DNA from: Paenibacillus_AR mesotrionivorans
GTDB lineage: Bacteria; Bacillota; Bacilli; Paenibacillales; NBRC-103111
Length of the DNA stretch: 64,000 bases
Direction of reading: 5' to 3'
Assembly: GCF_046098205.1 (NCBI RefSeq)
Contig: NZ_JBJURJ010000008.1
Location: forward strand, 248,001 to 312,000
The notes under the pieces were generated by a model that was not told where the DNA came from, did not search any database, and saw only the letters and a list, made by a program, of their open reading frames with translations. The position numbers and the translations under genes were made by a program. How positions within the stretch are numbered: position 1 is the first letter of the stretch; every line of letters begins with the position of its first letter. Below are positions 1-7,628 of this stretch, in pieces.

Positions 1-585
1 CGGTATAGGGGAAAACCCGATGACCCGGTCAGGACCATACTTTTTGATGGTATATAACATGGAGGCGGAGATAATCTCCGTCACTTCATCCCACGTTGCC
101 CGGACCATGCCGCCTTTGCCGCGGGCTGATTTGTAGGTCAGCTTCTTCTGCTCATCCTGGACAATGGAGGTCCACGCTTCTACGGGATCATGATGCTTGC
201 TCTTGGCTTCGCGCCACAGATTCAGCAGCTTGCCGCGGATATAGGGATATTTCACACGGAGGGGACTGTAGAGATACCAGGAAAAGCTGGCTCCGCGGGG
301 ACAGCCCCGGGGTTCGAATTCCGGCATGTCCGGCCCTGTGGTGGGATAATCCGTCTGCTGGGTTTCCCAGGTGACGATTCCGTCCTTCACGAAAATTTTC
401 CAGCTGCAGGAACCGGTGCAGTTCACACCATGTGTAGAACGAACCACCTTGTCATGCTGCCAACGGTTGCGGTACATATTCTCCCAGGAGCGGTCGGCTG
501 TGGATTCTTCACTCCACCCTTCCGCATTGGTTTCACGCTTTTGGAAAAACTTCAGCTTTTGGATTAGAGGATTGAACTTGTTCAT
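1..585 (-). CDS. narG: respiratory nitrate reductase alpha subunit, N-terminal part
   Basis: The first 195 codons of NarG, running leftward off the window. NarG holds the molybdenum bis-MGD cofactor and reduces nitrate to nitrite on the cytoplasmic face of the membrane, together with NarH and NarI. The translation starts MNKFNPLIQKLKFF and contains the stretch THGVNCTGSCSW followed by EPRGCPRG. These supply the His and Cys ligands of the FS0 [4Fe-4S] cluster found in NarG-type enzymes. The ATG is preceded by AAGGAG at 8 nt spacing. The gene lies directly downstream of narK on the same strand but has its own promoter-like region (618-682). narH, narJ and narI would be expected beyond the left edge. 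Identity is secure; completeness cannot be judged. Confidence 0.97.
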   Translation of the reverse strand, partial: MNKFNPLIQKLKFFQKRETNAEGWSEESTADRSWENMYRNRWQHDKVVRSTHGVNCTGSCSWKIFVKDGIVTWETQQTDYPTTGPDMPEFEPRGCPRGASFSWYLYSPLRVKYPYIRGKLLNLWREAKSKHHDPVEAWTSIVQDEQKKLTYKSARGKGGMVRATWDEVTEIISASMLYTIKKYGPDRVIGFSPIP

Positions 586-617
586 CGTTCCAGCTCCTTG
601 CACCTTATGATACTTCT

Positions 618-682
618 ATTGTAGATGCTGGAGCGTGGGGATAAGAGAGGGGAACTCCCCCATTCCACAGGAGGAATTCCCC
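618..682 (-). promoter_or_regulatory. narG promoter with two-part palindromic activator site
   Basis: Reading the minus strand, a TACAAT -10 box lies at 623-618 and no good -35 box is visible at the 17-bp position. Just upstream, at 649-682, is a two-part element: GGGGAACTCCCC (649-660) and AGGAATTCCCC (672-682). A near copy lies at the same place before narK. The poor -35 plus an adjacent palindrome suggests activator dependence. NreC, encoded in this cluster, is the natural candidate; that is inference. Confidence 0.7.
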
Positions 683-696
683 GATTTCGCGGAAAA

Positions 697-2250
697 CTAT
701 AGATGGAGTCGTGCGGGGGAAGGAATGCCGGGAGACCGCAAAGCAGCCTTGCCGGTTTCAGAGGCATCGATTTCATTGAAAACGCCTACATAATAGGCCG
801 TCTCTCCAACGTCATTTTGGATCGCATTAATGGTGATATGCTGCAAATATACTTCACCGTTGCGCTTTTTGTTCCAGATGCTGCCCGACCATGCCTGCTC
901 CTCAGCCAGCTGCTTCCACATAGAGTCGTAGAACTTCTTATCATGCAGCCCCGACTTCAGAAAACCCGGCTTCTGCCCGATAGCCGCTTCCTTGGTGTAG
1001 CCTGTAATGGCTGTGAATGCAGGATTGACGCTTAGGATTAGTCCCTTGGAATTGGTCACCAATACCGCCTGGGAGGTGCTCTGGATCATTTGCTCCGCCA
1101 ATTTAACCCTGTCCTGCCAGTACATATAGAGGGCAAGCAGGACACTGCACAGGGCAACCATCCCTAACGCCATGAATCCGATGGCATAATGTCCGGTTAT
1201 GGCTTTCAAGGAAGCTAGCATCAGCGGCGGGAAAAAACCGCCCAACCCGCCTATGGCAGAGATTAAACCGTTGGCAATCCCGGATTGTTTGGTGAAGTAA
1301 AGCGGAACCAATTTGAAGATCGTACCGTTGCCCAGCCCGGCACAAAGTCCGATCAACAGACAGCCCACCGTAAAAAGCGGAATTGACGGGGAAAATGCCA
1401 GCAGAATGCCGCCGATGGTCAGACCGCTGAAGACCAGCACCAGGATTTTGAAGGGATTAAACCGGTCCCCAAGCCACCCGCCCGTTGGCCGCATGAAGGT
1501 GGCCAGGGTAACGAATCCGGCGGTCCGCAGTCCCGCATCCACCTTGCTGATCCCGAAGGTATTCACCAGATGATTCGGCAGGAAAACCGTAAACGCAACG
1601 AAGGAGCCGAAGGTAATAAAGTAGAAAAAGCAGATCAGCCATAGCTTTTCATTGCGGTAGATGCCTTTGATCTGCTCCATCAGCCGGACATTGAGCTTGG
1701 ATTCCTTCCGGTCTCCGATGAGGAAGTTTGCCAGGGCAAAGGCTGCCAGCAGAATCAAATACATCTGCACCGTGGAGCGCCATCCGATCTGCGAAGCCAG
1801 CACCGGAGCAAAAAAGGTACTTATTGCTGATCCTAAATTGCCCAGTCCATAAATTCCGTTGACAAACCCGTGTTTATCCTTGGGATAATACTTCGGCAGA
1901 GAGGTGACCCCTACGGAGAAGGTGGCGCCCGATATACCCAGGAATAACCCGCCGATAATCAGATCGGTGAAGCTTTGGGCCTGGCTGATATAAAATACCG
2001 GAGCGAGCAGCACGATGAAGCTGACCAGGAACATATTGCGGGCACCGAATTTATTCGTCCAGTAGCCGAAGGGAATCCGCAGAATCGAACCAAGCACAAC
2101 TGGCACTGCTGTAACGAGAGATAACTGCCCCGGGGTTAAAGCAATCCCGTCCTTGATAAACACGATCAACGATGACAAGATCCCCCAAACCGCAAATCCC
2201 AGGATCAAGCTGAAGGTCTGCAGCGGTAAAATCCCTTTGGGTGGTTTCAT
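697..2250 (-). CDS. narK: NarK-type nitrate/nitrite transporter with C-terminal PAS domain
   Basis: An MFS protein of the nitrate/nitrite porter family, 517 residues. The N-terminal part of about 385 residues has the NarK landmarks: an Arg in LRIPFGYW (TM2), a second Arg in FMRPTGGWLGDRF, and the nitrate-signature glycines in YGLGNLGSA and AIGGLGGFFPP. The remaining 115-130 residues are not transporter. They read as a PAS sensor domain (QAVLVTNSKGLILSVNPAF, ITGYTKEAAIGQ, ending YYVGVFNEID), which NarK proteins normally lack. The start is chosen at 2250: AGGAGG sits only 1 nt before an upstream ATG at 2256 but 7 nt before the ATG at 2250. It lies between nreA and narG and has its own promoter element (2287-2353). 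It should import nitrate and/or export nitrite for NarG; the role of the PAS domain is unknown. Confidence 0.93.
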   Translation of the reverse strand: MKPPKGILPLQTFSLILGFAVWGILSSLIVFIKDGIALTPGQLSLVTAVPVVLGSILRIPFGYWTNKFGARNMFLVSFIVLLAPVFYISQAQSFTDLIIGGLFLGISGATFSVGVTSLPKYYPKDKHGFVNGIYGLGNLGSAISTFFAPVLASQIGWRSTVQMYLILLAAFALANFLIGDRKESKLNVRLMEQIKGIYRNEKLWLICFFYFITFGSFVAFTVFLPNHLVNTFGISKVDAGLRTAGFVTLATFMRPTGGWLGDRFNPFKILVLVFSGLTIGGILLAFSPSIPLFTVGCLLIGLCAGLGNGTIFKLVPLYFTKQSGIANGLISAIGGLGGFFPPLMLASLKAITGHYAIGFMALGMVALCSVLLALYMYWQDRVKLAEQMIQSTSQAVLVTNSKGLILSVNPAFTAITGYTKEAAIGQKPGFLKSGLHDKKFYDSMWKQLAEEQAWSGSIWNKKRNGEVYLQHITINAIQNDVGETAYYVGVFNEIDASETGKAALRSPGIPSPARLHL

Positions 2251-2286
2251 TCCCATTCCTCCTCATGACATCAACTGCCTCTCTCC

Positions 2287-2353
2287 ATTATCCGTGGAGA
2301 CGCTCATGAAAAGAATTGGGGAAATCCCTCATTTGCTTCGCAGGAATTTCCCC
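2287..2353 (-). promoter_or_regulatory. narK promoter with two-part palindromic activator site
   Basis: On the minus strand a GATAAT -10 box is at 2292-2287 and no good -35 is seen. The paired element GGGGAAATCCC (2318-2328) and AGGAATTTCCCC (2342-2353) matches the one before narG. The distance from element edge to -10 is 26 bp in both cases. It overlaps the region just beyond the nreA stop codon. Confidence 0.7.
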
Positions 2354-2371
2354 ATCTCGGGTTGCCGTTAT

Positions 2372-3271
2372 TCAGTTCCAGTGCTGCTCATCCAGCAGTA
2401 TCCGCGTTGGTATCGTAAACCGTACGGTTTGACTGCTGCCTTCCGCCAGAATCTCCAAATCGCATTTTAAGGCAAACAGCTCTTCCTTAACCGGGTCCAG
2501 AAGCTCGCGGGATACCAGGGTGTCTTCTTCGCTTTCGAATTCAACCAGGGTATTGCCTGCTTCGTCCTGTCCTAGTACAACTCCCGCTGTGGCATGAGCC
2601 TCGATGCTATGGCGCACCAGCAGCTCCAGAATGGCGGCGATCTGCTCCTGCCGTTCAAGAGGAAGCCGCGTCATCCGCTGATCCAGCAATTGGCAGGTAA
2701 TGCCCTGTCTACGGAACTCCTTCAACCGGAGCAGCAGCGGGCTGGCCTTCTCCTCCTGGAGCGTTTCCTGCGCTTCGGGCTCCTGGGCAGGGGTTGTTAT
2801 GCTGTCATACCATACAGCCAGTCTCGCGGCGGAGCGTTTCACCGCTTCAATATCCGATTCGCTGAAAATCCGTTCCTCCCGCTGCCCTACCAGCAGGACA
2901 CCATAGGCTTTTTTCTGCTCGGGCCGGACGGAATCCACCGAAACCCCTACTCCGGAGCGCAGCGATTCCACGAGAAATATCGGATAACCCAACACCTCAT
3001 CCTGGACCTCCTCCGGGAAATACGTCACCACATGCGGCCGTCTGGTCTGCAAGACTTTGCCTGCCATCCCGTTGCCCATACGCACTGTAATTTTTTTGTA
3101 CCGTTCGGATTGGGCGCCAAGCGCAATTTTCCAATGGATATCCCGGTAATTGGCATCCGCCAAGGCCAAAGCGACAAAATCCAGCGCCATATCCGACTTC
3201 AGCTGCTGCAATTCCAGCTGAATCTGCTGCTGTGTGGTAAGCGGTTGGCCGCTATCGTTAATCAAAGTCAA
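2372..3271 (-). CDS. nreA: NreA-like GAF nitrate sensor with extended C-terminus
   Basis: About 299 residues. Residues roughly 10-155 form a GAF domain (DFVALALADANYRDIHWKI, GNGMAGKVLQTRRPHVV, GVLLVGQREERIFSE) like NreA, the nitrate receptor that restrains the NreB kinase in staphylococci. Staphylococcal NreA is only about 150 residues. Here a further ~130 residues follow (LLLRLKEFRRQGITCQL to QTVRFTIPTRI), resembling the layout of a NarL-type kinase ATPase domain without its ATP-binding N-box; that reading is inference. The start is uncertain. The frame opens at a TTG at 3292, but AAGGGGG lies 4 nt before a TTG at 3271 and 10 nt before another at 3265. All options overlap the end of nreC, so translation is probably coupled. 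Confidence 0.8.
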   Translation of the reverse strand: MTLINDSGQPLTTQQQIQLELQQLKSDMALDFVALALADANYRDIHWKIALGAQSERYKKITVRMGNGMAGKVLQTRRPHVVTYFPEEVQDEVLGYPIFLVESLRSGVGVSVDSVRPEQKKAYGVLLVGQREERIFSESDIEAVKRSAARLAVWYDSITTPAQEPEAQETLQEEKASPLLLRLKEFRRQGITCQLLDQRMTRLPLERQEQIAAILELLVRHSIEAHATAGVVLGQDEAGNTLVEFESEEDTLVSRELLDPVKEELFALKCDLEILAEGSSQTVRFTIPTRILLDEQHWN

Positions 3272-3911
3272 GCAGCCCCCTTCGCAGCGCAAATTTCATC
3301 AATTCGCGGCGGTTATTCAATTGCAGCTTTTCCATAATATTCGCTTTATGGTTCTCCACCGTTTTTACACTGATGGTTAGCAGCTCGGCGGCTTCCTTAT
3401 TGGTGTATCCCTTGGCTACTAGTGTGAGAATTTCCTTCTCCCGCTCGGTTAATGTCTCGAAGGTATCTGTCATCTCCTTGGTCTGGCCCTGCAGATAACC
3501 CTCTATAACCTTTTTGGTGGCGTTCGGATGCAGGTAAACAAGCCCTTGATGAACCTGCAAAATCGCTGTGATTAGCTCCGACATAGGCGCCGACTTCAAA
3601 ATATATCCTGACGCTCCGGCCTTCAGCGCACGGAACAAATATTGGTCCTCGTCATGCATGGTCAGAATGATGACCTTCACCTCAGGCATGGATTGCACCA
3701 GCTCACTCGTGGTATACAATCCGTCACGGCCATTAGGCATACTCAAGTCCATGAGCACCAGATCAGGGTGCAGCTCGAGAGCCTTCCTCATGCAGGATAT
3801 GCCATCCTCCGCTTCGCCCACTACCTTGATCCCCGGCTTCGCATCCAGCACGGCCCGGAGTCCGTCCCGGACTACAGCATGATCGTCCACAATCAATACC
3901 TTAATATCCAT
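3258..3911 (-). CDS. nreC: NarL/FixJ-family response regulator NreC
   Basis: A complete 217-residue two-domain regulator. The receiver has the acidic pair in LIVDDHAVVRDG, the phospho-acceptor Asp55 in LVLMDLSMP, Thr in ILTMHDED and Lys in GYILKSAP. A LuxR-type helix-turn-helix follows (LTEREKEILTLVAKGYTNKE, ISVKTVENHKANIMEKL). It sits 18 bp after nreB and overlaps nreA by up to about 35 bp. It is the cognate partner of NreB. By family it activates nar genes when oxygen is low, and it is the likely binder of the shared palindromes before narG and narK. Confidence 0.93.
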   Translation of the reverse strand: MDIKVLIVDDHAVVRDGLRAVLDAKPGIKVVGEAEDGISCMRKALELHPDLVLMDLSMPNGRDGLYTTSELVQSMPEVKVIILTMHDEDQYLFRALKAGASGYILKSAPMSELITAILQVHQGLVYLHPNATKKVIEGYLQGQTKEMTDTFETLTEREKEILTLVAKGYTNKEAAELLTISVKTVENHKANIMEKLQLNNRRELMKFALRRGLLDFD

Positions 3912-3929
3912 TACGTATTCATCCCCCCG

Positions 3930-5189
3930 TTACCTGGTATGCTGGCCGGTGATGGGCACCTTGACCCGGATAACCGTCCCTTGACCCGGCGCGGATTCGA
4001 TCTCGAATTCCCCGCCCAGTATGTTCACCCGTTCCTCCATACTATACAGCCCAACGCCCTGACGCAATTCCGTCGTGATCACGAATCCGGTTCCATAATC
4101 GCGGATCTCCAATTCGGCAAACTCCGGATGCAGCTTCAATTTCACATCCACCACTTCCGTTTGGGAATATTTTGCCGCATTGGTCAGTGCCTCCTGCACG
4201 ATACGGTACAGCGCGATTTCGTGGGCTGCAGGCAGACGGCCGCTGTCCCCTTCCATGGTAAACAGCACTTGAATGCCGAATTTCTGACCGTACAAGCGCA
4301 CATAATTCCGCAAGGCCGGCACCAGTCCGATATCATCCAGGGCAGAAGGGCGCAGCTCGGCAGACAAATCGCGGATATCCTCAATGGTATGGCGGATCGA
4401 TTCCTGTAAAGCCGTCATCGGCTTATCCTCTGCTGCTTCCTCCTCGGCCTCCTGCGAAGCTTTAATGATCTCCGTCTGGATGAGAATGCTGTACAGGGAC
4501 TGGCCGATGCCGTCATGCAGCTCGCGGGAAATCCGCTTCCGTTCGTTTTCCTGCGCGGACAGAATGGAGTGTGTGATCATCCTGGCAATCTGGTTCTGCT
4601 CCTCCTGGCGCTGTCCCTCCACCTCCTGCATCCGAAGAATATTCAAAGGACCGTAAATCGGGTCCTGGTATTGCGACAGGCTGGCATTCATGGACTTCTT
4701 CATTCCGCTTGGCGTCGTCAGCTGCAGCGTCATCACCTGCGCCCCCGGCTCCGTAATAAAACAATTCTGGTACGAGCAGAGCTTATGCAGTCCCGGATAA
4801 TTGGAGCACACACTGCAAAAATTCAACACAGCCGCTTCCTCGCCGATCTGCATCATCTGCCCGGCCACCGGATTCATCCGGATAATATTCAGCTCCTGAT
4901 CCAGCACCAGAATCCCGTCGGGACTATGGGTAAACACATTCGCCAGCAGCTCCTGCTCCGACCGCAGCTTATGGCTCTGCCAATAGATCATAAAGAAGAA
5001 CAGCGTAATAATCATCAGCACAAACAAGAAAATCGGAACATATTCCAGCCAGCCCCGCTCCTGCTCATGCAGAATCGCCCGGATCGCCAGCACAATAATC
5101 AGGGTTGTCGTCACGGCCAATATTCCGTTCTTCACCATAAACCGCGCGAAGGTTTTGGTCTTCTGAAACGTTGTCATTCCCGTTGTCAT
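3930..5189 (-). CDS. nreB: membrane-anchored NreB-type oxygen-sensing histidine kinase
   Basis: A 419-residue sensor kinase. Two membrane helices (about 20-42 and 50-70) precede a PAS domain (ANVFTHSPDGILVLDQELN). That domain contains four cysteines arranged C-x2-C-x9-C-x4-C (FCSVCSNYPGLHKLCSYQNC). NreB proteins bind an oxygen-labile [4Fe-4S] cluster through four PAS cysteines, so the same role is inferred. The HisKA_3 phospho-site is in RISRELHDGIGQSL and the HATPase N-box in IVQEALTNAAKYS, with GQGTVIRVKVP at the end. Staphylococcal NreB is soluble and its Cys spacing differs (C-x2-C-x11-C-x2-C), so this is a membrane-tethered variant. The start has GGAGGGAAGG 7 nt upstream. First gene of the leftward cluster. 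Confidence 0.92.
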   Translation of the reverse strand: MTTGMTTFQKTKTFARFMVKNGILAVTTTLIIVLAIRAILHEQERGWLEYVPIFLFVLMIITLFFFMIYWQSHKLRSEQELLANVFTHSPDGILVLDQELNIIRMNPVAGQMMQIGEEAAVLNFCSVCSNYPGLHKLCSYQNCFITEPGAQVMTLQLTTPSGMKKSMNASLSQYQDPIYGPLNILRMQEVEGQRQEEQNQIARMITHSILSAQENERKRISRELHDGIGQSLYSILIQTEIIKASQEAEEEAAEDKPMTALQESIRHTIEDIRDLSAELRPSALDDIGLVPALRNYVRLYGQKFGIQVLFTMEGDSGRLPAAHEIALYRIVQEALTNAAKYSQTEVVDVKLKLHPEFAELEIRDYGTGFVITTELRQGVGLYSMEERVNILGGEFEIESAPGQGTVIRVKVPITGQHTR

Positions 5190-5267
5190 CCCGGCGCCTT
5201 CCCTCCGTTACCTCGTCTTATTGGAATTATAGCATTGATTGGGGGGGAAGGTGGTACGACAAATTCG

Positions 5268-5606
5268 CTACGATCCCTTCACTTCTTTATGCTTGCAGCC
5301 GTGGTCGAATGGATCAGATACAGAAGCGCAATTGTACTGAACGATATGTCCGTTATCCCGCATGTAATAATAGATCTTTTGAGGCTCATCTCGAAAAGTC
5401 ACATCAACACTAAACGTCGGCAATTTGGAAAATTGTCCTTTCAACGTGGAAATATCCGCTTCTTGGTAACCTTTTTCCTCCACCAAATAAGATTGGACAT
5501 CTTTCTCTAACTGATAGACGGTTAACTTGATCCAACCAAATAGAATCGCAATTCCTACAAAGAACATTATTAGAAGGATACTGAACGTTTTTTGGATAAC
5601 ATTCAC
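5268..5606 (-). CDS. DUF3139-family single-pass membrane protein
   Basis: A 112-residue protein with one N-terminal hydrophobic helix (ILLIMFFVGIAILFGWIKL) and an extracytoplasmic tail of about 85 residues (LEKDVQSYLVEEKGY, VDVTFRDEPQKIYYYM). The arrangement matches the DUF3139 family of Bacillales, whose function is unknown. It starts at GTG with GGAAGGAGG 8 nt upstream. It is separated from nreB by about 80 bp and probably is not part of that operon. Confidence 0.8.
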   Translation of the reverse strand: MNVIQKTFSILLIMFFVGIAILFGWIKLTVYQLEKDVQSYLVEEKGYQEADISTLKGQFSKLPTFSVDVTFRDEPQKIYYYMRDNGHIVQYNCASVSDPFDHGCKHKEVKGS

Positions 5607-5708
5607 CGAAACGGCCTCCTTCCTTCAGTAAATATATGGAACATTCCTTTTATACTATACCATCTTTACTCCGCTCCAAAATAGATAAGCAGACTGTCGG
5701 GAAAATCC

Positions 5709-5762
5709 TTAAGGTAATGTTAAGGTTCATCCTAGTTAACTGAAAGATAGGCCCGTTATAAT
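5709..5762 (+). promoter_or_regulatory. promoter of the two-component/ABC operon with direct repeats
   Basis: Two direct repeats, TTAAGGTAATG (5709-5719) and TTAAGGTTCAT (5720-5730), follow each other with an 11-bp period. A perfect TATAAT box is at 5757-5762. OmpR/PhoB-type regulators bind such tandem half-sites next to the -35 position, so autoregulation by the regulator starting at 5807 is likely. Confidence 0.65.
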
Positions 5763-5806
5763 GAACGTACAGCTTGAAGATGCGATGATTAGAAAAGAGG
5801 TGAACC

Positions 5807-6493
5807 ATGAACAAAACGATTCTGGTCGTGGATGACGACAAGGAAATCCGGGAGCTGCTTCGGTTATACATAGAAAAGGACGGCTATACCGTCCTACAGG
5901 CGGAGAATGGATTAGAGGCCCTGAAGCAGGCAGCATCCGCACGGATTGATCTGGCGGTGGTCGATATTATGATGCCGGAGCTGGACGGTTACCAGCTTAT
6001 CAAGGGTCTGCGGGCACACAGCAATCTTCCGATTATTGTGGTAAGCGCCAAAACGCAGAATCACGAGAAAATCCTGGGACTGGATCTGGGTGCCGACGAT
6101 TATGTAGCCAAACCCTTTGACCCTCTGGAAATTGTGGCCCGGATCAAAGCCCAATTGCGCCGTTACGACGGCGTTGCGGCAGATGCCGAAAGGGTTATGC
6201 TGTGCGCAGGCGGGTTAAGCCTGGATGTTACGGCTTGTACGCTTCGCTTTGGTGCCGGGATCATCCCTCTTACCGCCACGGAATTTAACATGATGAAGCT
6301 GTTTATGCAGCAGCCCGGACGTGTATACACCAAGCAGCAGATTTATGATGCGGCCTGGCAGGAGTCAGCCATCGTCGACGATAATACGGTGATGGTGGCC
6401 ATCAGCAAGCTGCGGGGCAAGCTGCCTGGCGATAGCGCGGTATCCATCGGAACGGTCCGGGGTTTGGGATACCGCCTGGAGGTGGGGATATGA
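5807..6493 (+). CDS. OmpR-family response regulator
   Basis: A 228-residue regulator. The receiver has ILVVDDDKEIRE, phospho-acceptor Asp53 in LAVVDIMMPELDG, VVSAKTQ and the KPFDPLE loop. A winged-helix DNA-binding domain follows (LTATEFNMMKLFMQQPGRVYT, VMVAISKLRGKL, GTVRGLGYRLE). The stop overlaps the kinase start by 4 nt (ATGA), so the two are translationally coupled. It most resembles VanR-like regulators and presumably controls the downstream ABC exporter genes. The inducing signal is not visible from sequence. Confidence 0.92.
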   Translation: MNKTILVVDDDKEIRELLRLYIEKDGYTVLQAENGLEALKQAASARIDLAVVDIMMPELDGYQLIKGLRAHSNLPIIVVSAKTQNHEKILGLDLGADDYVAKPFDPLEIVARIKAQLRRYDGVAADAERVMLCAGGLSLDVTACTLRFGAGIIPLTATEFNMMKLFMQQPGRVYTKQQIYDAAWQESAIVDDNTVMVAISKLRGKLPGDSAVSIGTVRGLGYRLEVGI

Positions 6494-7608
6494 AGAACAG
6501 ACGAAGCTTCAAAAGCCTTATCATGCGCAGCTTCATCGGCTGTATCCTCGGCATTGCACTGTCGCTTCTGCTGCTGGAGTTTTTGTTCAGCCTGTTTACC
6601 TGGAAGAACGGCATGAACTTCTCGGAGCTGGCCTCCTCCCCCTTGGAGGAAGGAACGAAAAAGCTTCAAATCATATTGTCGGCCTCCTGGATACTCATAA
6701 CCGCTGCCGTGTATGCTGCAGGGATTATCCTGTTTGGACGGGGAATGAACAAGAAGCTATTGGTTCCTGTGAGGAAAATGGAACAAGGCTTTAAGGCAGT
6801 AACCGCCGGCCGTTTGGACACCACGCTGGATTTTGAAACGGAAACGGAATTTAAGGATATGCGGGATGGCTTCAATCTGATGGTACAGAAGCTAAAGGAG
6901 TCCGAGGAAAAACGGATGACCATGGAAAACGAGCGGATGCAGCTTTTTTCGTACATCGCCCATGATTTAAAAACCCCCATCACCACCATTTCCGGCTATG
7001 CGCAAGCCTTGTCCAGCGGTTTGGTGGAGGAGCCGGACAAACAGCAGGAATACCATCTGGCGATAAAAGCGAAAGCCGGGCAGATGAACCAATTGATTGA
7101 CCAGCTGCATTTTTATTCCAAGCTGGGTACCCCCCAATACCGGATGAAGGTGGAAAAGGTTGATTTGGCCGAGCTGCTTCGTGTTTCCTGCGCCGTTATA
7201 TTCGGTGAAATCGAAAACAAGCAGATGACATTGGAGCTGCAGCTCCCGGACACCCCCGTATATTGTATGGCGGATTCGCTGGAAACCAACCGTGCCATTA
7301 GCAATCTGCTCACCAATGCCATCCGCCATAACCCTGCGGGCAGTCTACTGTCCGTGGGCGTGACAGAGGAACCCGGCTGTATTGAGATCCATATCGCCGA
7401 TAACGGACCTGCCATCCCGGAGGCTATCGCCGGGAATCTGTTCGAGCCTTTTGTTTCCGGCAGCGATTCAAGAAGCGCCAGCAGCGGGACAGGACTGGGG
7501 CTTGCCATTGTGAAAAAGGTGATGGAGCAGCATTCGGGTGAGGTTTTCGTATTGGCTGCCCCCTCCCCTTATACCAAGAGGTTTGTCTTAAGGTTTCCGA
7601 AATTGTAA
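6490..7608 (+). CDS. sensor histidine kinase of the ABC-exporter operon
   Basis: A 372-residue membrane kinase. Two helices (about 13-36 and 60-80) enclose a short ~24-residue external loop, so the signal is probably sensed in or near the membrane. HAMP (KKLLVPVRKMEQGFKAVTAG) follows, then HisKA with the phospho-His in FSYIAHDLKTPITTISGY, and HATPase motifs N (NLLTNAIRHNP), G1 (IADNGPAIPE) and G2 (GTGLGLAIVKKVM). It overlaps the regulator gene by 4 nt and lies 20 bp before the permease. It is the partner of the regulator starting at 5807. Confidence 0.92.
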   Translation: MKNRRSFKSLIMRSFIGCILGIALSLLLLEFLFSLFTWKNGMNFSELASSPLEEGTKKLQIILSASWILITAAVYAAGIILFGRGMNKKLLVPVRKMEQGFKAVTAGRLDTTLDFETETEFKDMRDGFNLMVQKLKESEEKRMTMENERMQLFSYIAHDLKTPITTISGYAQALSSGLVEEPDKQQEYHLAIKAKAGQMNQLIDQLHFYSKLGTPQYRMKVEKVDLAELLRVSCAVIFGEIENKQMTLELQLPDTPVYCMADSLETNRAISNLLTNAIRHNPAGSLLSVGVTEEPGCIEIHIADNGPAIPEAIAGNLFEPFVSGSDSRSASSGTGLGLAIVKKVMEQHSGEVFVLAAPSPYTKRFVLRFPKL

Positions 7609-7628
7609 AGGCACAGAAGGATAGAGGG

